Shown: positions 41,489 to 48,918 of the stretch, piece by piece
Layout: every line of letters begins with the position of its first letter
How positions within the stretch are numbered: the stretch's first letter is position 1
Source: Sphingopyxis sp. Root154
GTDB taxonomy: Bacteria; Pseudomonadota; Alphaproteobacteria; Sphingomonadales; Sphingomonadaceae
Reading direction: 5' to 3'
Assembly: GCF_001427105.1 (NCBI RefSeq)
Contig: NZ_LMGI01000002.1
Location: 1,406,651-1,470,650, forward strand
Length of the DNA stretch: 64,000 nt
The notes under the pieces: generated by a model
Database searches by the model: none
What the model was told of the DNA's origin: nothing
What the model saw: only the letters and a program-made list of their open reading frames with translations
Position numbers and translations under genes: made by a program

Positions 41489-44008
41489 TCAGATAATGCC
41501 GCCGCGGTCGTCGAGGAAGTCGCTGTCGGTGCGGCCGGTCGATCCCTTTTGCGACGCGCCGCCGGTCGCCCGCCGCTGCGTCTTGATCGGCTTGATTTCC
41601 TCTTCGCGGATCGTCCGCCGCGGTTCGCTTTCGGGCTTGAAGGCTTCCCAGATGATCGACGCCTTGGGGTCGGTCCCCGGCCAGCTGCCATAGACACGGC
41701 GGCCCGACTGGCGGTCGATGCGCACCATCCGCACGCCCTTCGGCGCCGAGAAGGGAATCGGCTGGCGATCGGCGAGCGCGGCGAGCGCGAAATCCTTGAA
41801 GATCGGCGCGGCATAGCTTCCGCCCTGCGCGTAGCCGCCCATGCTGCGCGGCTGGTCGAAGCCGATATACATGCCCGCGATCACGTCGGGCGTGCCGCCG
41901 ACGAACCACACATCGTTCGGCCCCGTGGTCGTACCGGTCTTGCCGAACAGCGGCACGCCCAAGTCACGCAGCCGCACCGCGGTGCCGCGCTGGACGACGC
42001 CTTCGAGCATATGGACAACCTGATAGGCGGTGATCGGGTCCATCAGCTGCTTGCCCGACCTGGCGAAACGCGGCATCGGCCGGCCGTCCCAATCCTTCTT
42101 GTTGCAGCCCTCGCACGGTTTCCAGTTCGCCGGGAAGATCACCTTGCCGCGGCGATCCTGCGCATAGTCGATCACGCGCGGCTTCAGCGCGCGGCCGTGG
42201 TTGGCGAGCATCGCGTACGCATTGGTGATCTTTTCGACCGTCGTCGTTCCGGCGCCGAGCGCGGTCGAGAGATAGGGTTCGTGCTTGCCGATGCCCATCG
42301 TCTGGATCGTTTCGACCACCGGCTCCATGCCGACCTGGCTCGCGGTGCGCACCGTCATCAGGTTGCGCGACTGTTCGAGACCCCAGCGCATCGTATGCTC
42401 GCCCGAGCCGCCGCCGCCGCCGAAGTTGCGGAAGCATTTGTTGCCGAGGCTGGCGCCCTGATAAACGCAGAAGGGCCCGTCGACGATCATCGTCGCGGGG
42501 GTCATGCCATTGTCCAGCGCGGCGGCGTAGACGAACGGCTTGATCGTCGAACCCGGCTGGCGCTCGGCCTGCGTCGCGCGGTTGAACGGCGACAGGCGGA
42601 CGTCGAAGCCGCCCTGCATCGCATAAATGCGGCCCGAATGCGGGCTTTCGACGACCATACCGCCCGACACTTCGGGGATGTTGCGCAGCGCGTAGCCGCT
42701 TCCGCCGGTCGATTTGACGGCAATCAGGTCACCGGCGCGCATCGCCGAAAAGGCACTGCCGCCGGTTTTGCGATAACCCATCGTCGCGGCGCTCGCGGGC
42801 AGCGTCCCCGTATCGCCATTCGAAAAGCCGATGCGCGCCGCACCGGGCGATTTCGAGAGCACAGCGGCGACGCGCCAATTGTCGTAATCGATGCCGATGA
42901 AGCTCGACGCCAGGCGGCTCTGCCACTGATCGTCGGCCTCGATCGTCGCGATCGGTCCCGACCAGCCCTTGCCGGCGTCGTACCGCTGCAGCCCCTTGCG
43001 CAGCGCCATCGTCGCGCCCTGCTGCATCTTGCCGTCATAGGGCGTGCGCACCCAGAGGCCGCCGGCATAGACGCTGTGCGGCCCCTTGTCGGCGGTTTCG
43101 CCGAACTGGGCGATCAGCTGGCGCCGCACCTCTTCCATATAATAGCCGCCGACCTGCGCGATCGCGGTGTTGCCCGTGTTGGTGAGGCCGAGCGGCATCG
43201 CGCGCGCCGCATCGCGCTGCGCTGTGCTGATCCAGCCATTATCCTGCATCGACCCGAGCACGAAATTGCGCCGCGCGATCGCCTCGCGTTCGAAACGCGC
43301 ACGGCCGTATTTTTCGGGCGCTTTGGGCAGAATCGCGAGGAAGGCCATTTCGTGGAGCTGGAGCTGGTCGACATCCTTGTCGAAATAGGCGCGGCTCGCC
43401 GCCTGCACGCCAAAGCTGCGGCGGCCGAGCGGGATTTCGTTGAGATACAGCTCGAGGATCTGTTCCTTGGTCAGCGCATCCTCGATGCGCATCGCGAGGA
43501 TCGCCTCGCGCACCTTGCGGCGATAGCTGAGCTCGTTCGTGAGCAGCAGGTTCTTCGCGACCTGCTGGGTGATCGTCGAGGCGCCGATGGGGCGGCCGCT
43601 GTTCGTCAGGTTGGTGATGATCGCCGAGGCGATCCCCGGATAGTCGATGCCGCCATGACTGAAGAAAGTCTTGTCCTCGGCCGCGAGGAAGGAGCGCACG
43701 AGCAGCTGCGGATACTCGCTATACTCGAGCTGGACGCGGCGTTCGCGGGCATAGCTGTGCACCGGTTTGCCCTCACCGTCGCGGACCATCGTCGGCAGCG
43801 GCGGTTCATAGTCGCGCAGCTGGTCGACCGACGGCAGGTCGCGCGCGAAAACCACCCAGATCAGCGCGAGGAAGAGAACACCCGCGAGTGCGAGGTAACC
43901 GAGCCAGCGGAACCAGCGCCGCGTCCACATATCGCTCAGCCATGCGATGACGGCATTGCTGTCGCGGCGCAGGCGCAAGCGGAAATCGGGCGGACTGTCA
44001 GCGGCCAT
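41489..44008 (-). CDS. mrcA: Class A penicillin-binding protein 1A
   Basis: An 839-residue bifunctional peptidoglycan synthase. One membrane helix (about 36-54); glycosyltransferase domain with catalytic Glu111 in AAEDKTFFSHGG and GASTITQQVAKNL; an OB-like insert; and a transpeptidase domain with GSTIKPF (Ser about 487), EQSRNLMT and GKTGTT (about 689). A CEGCNKK loop and a charged tail follow. It builds the cell wall in the periplasm. It is transcribed towards prfB with a 72-base gap. Confidence 0.95.
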   Translation of the reverse strand: MAADSPPDFRLRLRRDSNAVIAWLSDMWTRRWFRWLGYLALAGVLFLALIWVVFARDLPSVDQLRDYEPPLPTMVRDGEGKPVHSYARERRVQLEYSEYPQLLVRSFLAAEDKTFFSHGGIDYPGIASAIITNLTNSGRPIGASTITQQVAKNLLLTNELSYRRKVREAILAMRIEDALTKEQILELYLNEIPLGRRSFGVQAASRAYFDKDVDQLQLHEMAFLAILPKAPEKYGRARFEREAIARRNFVLGSMQDNGWISTAQRDAARAMPLGLTNTGNTAIAQVGGYYMEEVRRQLIAQFGETADKGPHSVYAGGLWVRTPYDGKMQQGATMALRKGLQRYDAGKGWSGPIATIEADDQWQSRLASSFIGIDYDNWRVAAVLSKSPGAARIGFSNGDTGTLPASAATMGYRKTGGSAFSAMRAGDLIAVKSTGGSGYALRNIPEVSGGMVVESPHSGRIYAMQGGFDVRLSPFNRATQAERQPGSTIKPFVYAAALDNGMTPATMIVDGPFCVYQGASLGNKCFRNFGGGGGSGEHTMRWGLEQSRNLMTVRTASQVGMEPVVETIQTMGIGKHEPYLSTALGAGTTTVEKITNAYAMLANHGRALKPRVIDYAQDRRGKVIFPANWKPCEGCNKKDWDGRPMPRFARSGKQLMDPITAYQVVHMLEGVVQRGTAVRLRDLGVPLFGKTGTTTGPNDVWFVGGTPDVIAGMYIGFDQPRSMGGYAQGGSYAAPIFKDFALAALADRQPIPFSAPKGVRMVRIDRQSGRRVYGSWPGTDPKASIIWEAFKPESEPRRTIREEEIKPIKTQRRATGGASQKGSTGRTDSDFLDDRGGII

Positions 44009-44075
44009 ATGTCCCCGCCTCTAAAGCCTGAACCGACGAAAGGGAAGCGTGCTTGCGGCGAGGTGCGTTTCTACT

Positions 44076-44160
44076 CCCCTCCCGCTTACGGGAGGGGTCG
44101 GGGGAAGGCTTGTTTCCTCAGCCATATCCGCGACATGCCGTCCGCTAAGCGGGAGGGGGA
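44076..44160. repeat. Palindrome-bounded repeat element, copy C (end of tetR)
   Basis: Left hairpin CCCCTCCCGC-TT-(A)CGGGAGGGG (44076-44097, one mismatch). The right end, CCGC-TAA-GCGGGAGGGGG (44143-44160), has lost most of one arm. The stretch CGACATGCC before it also occurs in copy A. It lies between mrcA and the tetR gene and supplies the last codons and stop of the latter. Confidence 0.72.
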
Positions 44161-44774
44161 TCTAAAAAGTCGAGCAGCGCCGAGCGGAGCATAGCGGCCA
44201 CTTCGCCGTGCACCGCGCCCGCCGAAACGCGGTCTTCCTCATACAGCATTTCGTCGGCGGCGAAGCCGAGTTCGACCGCCAGCCGCAGCCGCGACCAGAG
44301 CATTTTGCGGTCGATGCCAGGAAGGTACGGCCAACAGGCATCGGTCAGACGGTCGGTCACATGACGATGCGATTCGAGCCGGACGTGCACCAGTTGCGGC
44401 GACGCGTGCAGCGCGCGCAAGATCCACACCGCCCCCGGTTCGGCGCGCGTCACCGCGGCATTTTCGGCCAGAAGGTCGCCGATATGATCCGCCATGCCTA
44501 CGATCCCGCCGGGCGCATGCCGCGCTATCCAGTTTTCGAGCACCGCGTTCTGGCGCTCCATCAGCCGCCGCCCGAGCGCCTCTATCACCGCATATTTGTC
44601 GTCGAAATAGCGATAGAGAGCGGGCGGGGTCAGCCCGGCGCGGGCCGCGATCATGTTCGTCGAAATCCGCTCGAGCCCGACCTCGGCGAGCAATTCGCCC
44701 GCGACGTCGAGCAGCAACCCCTGCGTCTGCCGCGCACGGTCCTGTTTGGGCCGCTGCCGGGCGCCAGCGGTCAC
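44145..44774 (-). CDS. TetR family transcriptional regulator
   Basis: A 209-residue TetR protein with HTH at about 15-60 (ARQTQGLLLDVAGELLAEVG, then STNMIAARAGLTPPALYRYF). The ligand domain is not assignable. The GTG start overlaps the stop of the PLP-enzyme gene (GTGA), so it is the last gene of a three-gene operon and may regulate the palindrome at 47209-47232. Its last residues (DPPPA) and stop codon are encoded by a repeat element, so the original C-terminus may have been altered. Confidence 0.88.
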   Translation of the reverse strand: MTAGARQRPKQDRARQTQGLLLDVAGELLAEVGLERISTNMIAARAGLTPPALYRYFDDKYAVIEALGRRLMERQNAVLENWIARHAPGGIVGMADHIGDLLAENAAVTRAEPGAVWILRALHASPQLVHVRLESHRHVTDRLTDACWPYLPGIDRKMLWSRLRLAVELGFAADEMLYEEDRVSAGAVHGEVAAMLRSALLDFLDPPPA

Positions 44775-45916
44775 CGCGCGCGGCCGCGCGCGCTGACGGG
44801 CCAGATGTCGATGAGCGTGTCGCCCGCGACGATATGGTAGAAATCATAGAGGTTCACCGTCGGGTCGCAGTGCGGCACGGTCAGGCTGACCGGATCGCCG
44901 GGCGCAAGCTGCGTCCCGATCCCGGGCGCAACCAGCGCGGCATGCTCGTCGCCCATGAAGGCGAAAAAGGCGGTTTCGGGCGCCCCGCGCTGCACCACCG
45001 CGACGCCGCCGTCGGTCGACAGCGATTTATATCCGGCGTCGATCGTGACGAGCCCGCTATGATTGGCGCTGACGACGCGCGCATCGACCGACAGCGAAAC
45101 CTCGAACGGCGGCGCGGCGCCATCGGCGATGTCGCAGTCGAGATATTGCTTGTCCATGAAGACATAGCTGCCCGCCTGCAATTCGGTGAAAACGCCGAGA
45201 TCGAGGTCGATCCGGTGCGTGCCGGTGCCCGACCCGGTGACGATAGAGGGCGCGAAATCCGCTTCGGTCAGAGCGGCGATGACCTGTTGCAGATAGGCGG
45301 TGCGTTCGACGATCGCGGCGCGGCGGTCGGCATAGCTTTCGATATGCTGCTGCGACCCGCAGTAAAATTGCACGCCGCGATATTCGAGGTTGGGCGATGC
45401 GGCGATGGTCCTCACCAAGGCCACGGCTGCTTCGGCTGACGCCACGCCGGTGCGCGCGATACCGGGATCGATGTCGATGATCACGTCGAGCTTTGTTCCG
45501 GCTGCCGCCAGCGCCGCGTCGATGCGCTCCGCAACGCCCGGATGGTCGACCACCGCCATCAACCCGTCGGCGGTCTCCGCGAGCTTCGCCAGCCGCTCAA
45601 TCGCGGCGGGTGCGGCGACGGGCGAGGTGATGAGGATGCCCGTAACGCCGCCCTCGGCGAGCACCTCGGCCTCGCCGATCTTGGCGCAGCAGACGCCGAC
45701 CGCGCCCGCCGCTTGCTGGCGCCGCGCGATATCGACACTCTTGTGCGTCTTGGCATGCGGGCGGAGCGCGACGCCGTGATGTGCCGTGAGCGCCGCCATC
45801 GCCAGAATATTGCGGTCGAGCGCGTCGACATCGAGCACCAGCACGGGCGTGTTGAGGTCGGCGCGCGACCCCTGCTGGCCGATCAGATGGTCGTGCAATT
45901 CACGGTCGGTCGTCAT
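44771..45916 (-). CDS. DSD1-type PLP enzyme (D-threonine aldolase / D-serine dehydratase-like)
   Basis: A 381-residue fold-type III PLP enzyme. The PLP lysine lies in ALRPHAKTHKS (Lys56); VCCAKIGEAEVLAEGG, QFYCGSQQH and VTGSGTGTH follow the alanine-racemase-like barrel, and the C-terminal PHCDPTVNLYDFY holds the His and Cys that bind zinc in D-serine dehydratases or a divalent metal in D-threonine aldolases. It probably cleaves or dehydrates a D-beta-hydroxy amino acid. It overlaps both neighbours (ATGA, GTGA), so it is tightly linked to the FAD oxidase. Confidence 0.88.
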   Translation of the reverse strand: MTTDRELHDHLIGQQGSRADLNTPVLVLDVDALDRNILAMAALTAHHGVALRPHAKTHKSVDIARRQQAAGAVGVCCAKIGEAEVLAEGGVTGILITSPVAAPAAIERLAKLAETADGLMAVVDHPGVAERIDAALAAAGTKLDVIIDIDPGIARTGVASAEAAVALVRTIAASPNLEYRGVQFYCGSQQHIESYADRRAAIVERTAYLQQVIAALTEADFAPSIVTGSGTGTHRIDLDLGVFTELQAGSYVFMDKQYLDCDIADGAAPPFEVSLSVDARVVSANHSGLVTIDAGYKSLSTDGGVAVVQRGAPETAFFAFMGDEHAALVAPGIGTQLAPGDPVSLTVPHCDPTVNLYDFYHIVAGDTLIDIWPVSARGRAR

Positions 45917-47166
45917 GCGAACAAGGTCTCCAGATGCGGGTTGAGGAATTTGCCGTGCGGATCGGCGGCGCGGCGCACCGCTGTATAGCGTCCAGCCATC
46001 GGGTAAAGCGCGGCAACGTCGGTGCGGCTCAGCGTGTGACGTTTGGCCCAGTGCGGTCGCCCGCCGGCACCGCGAAAGATCGCCTCGGCCTCGGCGAACA
46101 GCGCCGCCCAGGGCATCTTCGCATATTGGTGCATCGAGATCGCAGCGACGGGCCCGGCGTTCATCGGGCTCATCCAGATATCGTCGGCGGCGACGGTGCG
46201 ATATTCGAAGGGAAAGGTGACGGGAACCCGTTTCTTGCGGATCCAGCCGACGATCTCGTCCAGCGTATCGAGCCCGGCAGCACGCGGCATTTCATATTCC
46301 ATTTCCTCGAACCGCAGCGTCCGGTCGGAGGGAAAGATGGCATGCGCGGGACCGCGGCGGCGGCCCGAAATGCCGCTTTTCATCATCAGGCGCTGCAAAA
46401 AGGGCGTCAGGAACGGCAGGCGCGCCGAAATGTCGAGGATGCGGCGGAAGGTCGCCTCCTCCATGTCGGTCGTGCTTGGCGGCGGGTCGCACGGATCGCA
46501 GGGGTCGAGCGTTTTCAGGATCACATGGTCGCTGTGCGGGAAGAACCAGAATTCGATATGGCGGTGCTGCTGCGCGAGGTCATCATAGCTTTCGCGGATT
46601 TCGGCCCAGCGGCGCTTTTCGATGCGTTCGGCGAGGTGAAAGGCGGGGACGACCGCGACCTCGATCTCGGTCGCGACGCCGAACAGCCCGAGCGACAGGC
46701 GCTGTGCCTGATAGAGATCGGCGTTGGTCGCGCTATCGCACCAATGCGCCTCGCCATCGGCGCCAACGAGCCGGAAACCGCGCGCGAAGGTCGAGAGCGA
46801 GCCGAGGTCGACGCCCGTGCCATGCGTCCCCGTCGCCATCGCGCCCGCCAGCGACTGCGGATTGACGTCGCCCTGGTTGGCGAGCGCGAGCCCCTCCTCC
46901 CAGAGCGCCGCGGTCAGCCGGCGAATACTCCAGCCCGCGGGGATGCGCGCGGTCCGGCGGTCGGTGGCGATGTGGATCGCGCCCGCCATATCGTCGAGGC
47001 TGATGATGAGCTCGCCCGATTCGCAGAGCGGCATGAAGCTGTGTCCCGCGCCGGTGATGCGCAACTTGTTCGCGCTGCGGACGAGTGCCGCGAGTTCATC
47101 CTCGCTTTGCGGGCGCGCGACCTGTCCGCTCGCGGTGACGCTGCCCGACCAGTTGCTCCACACCAT
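45913..47166 (-). CDS. FAD-linked oxidase of the D-arabinono-1,4-lactone oxidase family
   Basis: A 417-residue VAO-family flavoenzyme. The FAD-binding half shows ITGAGHSF, whose His42 fits covalent FAD attachment, and QGDVNPQSLAGAMATGTHGT; the C-terminal half ends in the ALO signature HWAKRH (372-377) and DPHGKFLNP. Relatives oxidise sugar-1,4-lactones or polyols such as alditols. Its pairing with a PLP aldolase-like enzyme hints at catabolism of a hydroxylated amino acid or amino sugar. It is first in the operon; the ATG follows GGGAGAGAAGC. Confidence 0.88.
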   Translation of the reverse strand: MVWSNWSGSVTASGQVARPQSEDELAALVRSANKLRITGAGHSFMPLCESGELIISLDDMAGAIHIATDRRTARIPAGWSIRRLTAALWEEGLALANQGDVNPQSLAGAMATGTHGTGVDLGSLSTFARGFRLVGADGEAHWCDSATNADLYQAQRLSLGLFGVATEIEVAVVPAFHLAERIEKRRWAEIRESYDDLAQQHRHIEFWFFPHSDHVILKTLDPCDPCDPPPSTTDMEEATFRRILDISARLPFLTPFLQRLMMKSGISGRRRGPAHAIFPSDRTLRFEEMEYEMPRAAGLDTLDEIVGWIRKKRVPVTFPFEYRTVAADDIWMSPMNAGPVAAISMHQYAKMPWAALFAEAEAIFRGAGGRPHWAKRHTLSRTDVAALYPMAGRYTAVRRAADPHGKFLNPHLETLFA

Positions 47167-47208
47167 GCTTCTCTCCCGCAGCGAGAGCGCCGAAGCTGTG
47201 CGCGGCAG

Positions 47209-47232
47209 AAAAGTTAGTCAAGACTAACTTTT
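47209..47232. promoter_or_regulatory. 24-bp palindrome upstream of the FAD oxidase operon
   Basis: A perfect inverted repeat, AAAAGTTAGTC-AA-GACTAACTTTT, 42 bases before the operon's first ATG. It contains TTGACT on the minus strand (47216-47221), a possible -35, but no good -10 at 17-18 bp. It is the natural candidate operator for the TetR protein encoded at the operon's end. Confidence 0.68.
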
Positions 47233-47245
47233 AAGCTCGTTATTT

Positions 47246-47306
47246 CCCCGGAAGCGGGAACCCAGCAGCAACGTCCGACCAGGTTCCCGCTTTCGCGGGA
47301 ATGACG
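47246..47306. repeat. Short inverted-repeat element
   Basis: Arms CGGAAGCGGGAACC (47249-47262) and GGTTCCCGCTTTCG (47282-47295) with one mismatch; GCGGGAATGACG follows. I recognise this as another dispersed intergenic repeat type of sphingomonads, different from the copies A-C family and from that at 28287. It lies between the amidase end and the palindrome. Confidence 0.65.
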
Positions 47307-47327
47307 AAGGGTTGAATAAGGTCGCGC

Positions 47328-48272
47328 CTAACGCGCCGCGATCCGCCGCGCGAAATGGATCTGCACCGCGTCGCGCACCCCGCGCGCAACCTTTTTCTGG
47401 CCCGCGGACGAGGCGAGGAATTCGCCATCCTCCTTGTTCGAGATGAAACCCGTTTCGAACAGGACCGACGGGGTGTCGGGCGCCTTCAGCACGATAAACG
47501 AGGCGAAGCGGTGCGCGGTGGTGCGGAATTTGACGTCGTCCGACGCCTCGCGCTGAAGGAGCCGCGCGAAGTCCGATGCGACATTCATCGTTTCGCGCTG
47601 GGTGAGGTCGAGCAGGATCGCCGACACATCGCCGCTGTGCGCGCCAAGATCGACGCCGTTGATGACATTCGCCTTGTTCTCGCGCGCGGCAAGCCGTGCC
47701 GCCTCGCGGTCGGAGGCGACCTCGGACAGCGTGTAGATCGACGCGCCGCTCGCCTGCTGATTCTCAGCGGCATCGGCGTGGACCGAGATGAACAGGTCGG
47801 CCTTCAGCCGCCGCGCGATGCCATAGCGCTCCTCGAGCACCAGGAAACGGTCGTCCGAGCGCGTGAGCGCGACACGCACCCGGCCCGAGGCGAGCAGGTC
47901 GTCGCGGATTGCGCGGGTAAGCGCGAGCGTGATGTCCTTCTCGCGCTTGCCGCTGTGTGGTGAAATCGCGCCGGGGTCGTGCCCGCCATGGCCGGCATCG
48001 ATCACGACGAGCGGCAGGCGGCTGTTCGCCGGCCCCTCGATGCGCGGCAGCGCCACCGAAGGCTTTGGTTTTCCAATCGGAACGGTCACGCTGTAGCGTT
48101 TTTCGGGCCGTTTGGCGCGAAATCCCGCGGAGGGCGGCAATTGCGGGCGCGAGCCGCGTAATGCGCGTTCGAACCGATTCACCGAATCGCCGATCGGGAT
48201 CGTGGCCACCTGCCCCATCAGCGCCGATGCCGGGGTCGCAATCATGCCAAACAGGACGAGCAGCAGGCTCAT
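47328..48272 (-). CDS. N-acetylmuramoyl-L-alanine amidase (Amidase_3)
   Basis: A 314-residue AmiC-type zinc amidase. The N-terminus is a signal peptide (1-19). The catalytic domain (about 85-312) shows VVIDAGHGGHDPG (His95), EKDITL (Glu111), DLFISVHADA with the second zinc His, and LFETGFISNKED with the catalytic Glu. It splits the peptide stem from muramic acid, usually in daughter-cell separation. A short linker replaces the AMIN domain. It is divergent from rne. Confidence 0.92.
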   Translation of the reverse strand: MSLLLVLFGMIATPASALMGQVATIPIGDSVNRFERALRGSRPQLPPSAGFRAKRPEKRYSVTVPIGKPKPSVALPRIEGPANSRLPLVVIDAGHGGHDPGAISPHSGKREKDITLALTRAIRDDLLASGRVRVALTRSDDRFLVLEERYGIARRLKADLFISVHADAAENQQASGASIYTLSEVASDREAARLAARENKANVINGVDLGAHSGDVSAILLDLTQRETMNVASDFARLLQREASDDVKFRTTAHRFASFIVLKAPDTPSVLFETGFISNKEDGEFLASSAGQKKVARGVRDAVQIHFARRIAAR

Positions 48273-48918
48273 GACGCGTCTATGCGGCCCGAGGCGCGCG
48301 ATGGTCCAGCGCTTATTCGAAACATGACGCCCCCCGGCCGCCGAACATGGTGAAAGAATCGTTAGTCGTGGCGCGTGAAAGGCAGGTTAACTGCCGGATA
48401 ATCATATTCGATGCGACGTGCATATTTGCAACACGTCGGTGCCATCCTATCTTTGTACGGTGGTTGTGGTTGCCGTCGGCACATGCCGATGCTAGCACGC
48501 CCTCACTGACGGTGTCGTTCCCGGTGCCGTCCGGCCTTTTGAGGGGAGGGCCTGCTCCGCGAATATGCGGATCATGGCCGCCTTGGCGCCGGACATGCGG
48601 GGAAGGGCGACCTGCCGCCAGTCCACCCGGTTGACCGGACAGTCGGGGCGTGCGCATCACGCCCGCCCTGCCCGCCCGCTCATCCCGTAACAGGTTGATG
48701 CCGCATGAGGCTTGCCATGCCCTCTTCAGATCCCGACGCGGGCGCTTTCGCCCCGGCCGTCGCCGGATTTGAAGACCGCATGCGCGTCCAGGACCGGACG
48801 CAGGCTCCTTTCGGCAATAACGTCTTTTTTCTTTTCACCCGTATCCGCCGCGGCCCGCCCTCGGGCAGGTTCGCGGGATTTTTTGATGGCGCGCTAAGGC
48901 GCGCTTGGAGTGTATCTA
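48273..48918. promoter_or_regulatory. Long intergenic region between amidase and rne (rne leader)
   Basis: 646 bases without a convincing gene. It holds a candidate rne promoter (48426-48453), a GGCAG-GTTAA-CTGCC palindrome (48381-48395), a GC-rich hairpin followed by ATTTTTT at about 48858-48885, and the GCGCGCTAAGGCGCGC hairpin just before the rne ribosome binding site. One open frame (from 48705) crosses the rne start and has no family features. A structured leader fits RNase E, which controls its own message in other bacteria. Confidence 0.5.
48426..48453 (+). promoter_or_regulatory. Candidate rne promoter
   Basis: -35 TTGCAA (48426-48431), 16-bp spacer, -10 TATCTT (48448-48453). The predicted start near 48460 would give a leader of about 460 bases. 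Confidence 0.35.

Noticed and set aside
41459-44194. A 911-codon plus-strand open frame
   Set aside because: It is the antisense shadow of mrcA. High GC at third positions opens frames on the opposite strand; its translation is His/Arg-rich and shows no domain.
47193-47221. Full promoter in the palindrome before the FAD oxidase
   Set aside because: TTGACT would serve as -35, but the sequence 17-18 bp further (CAGCTT) is a poor -10.
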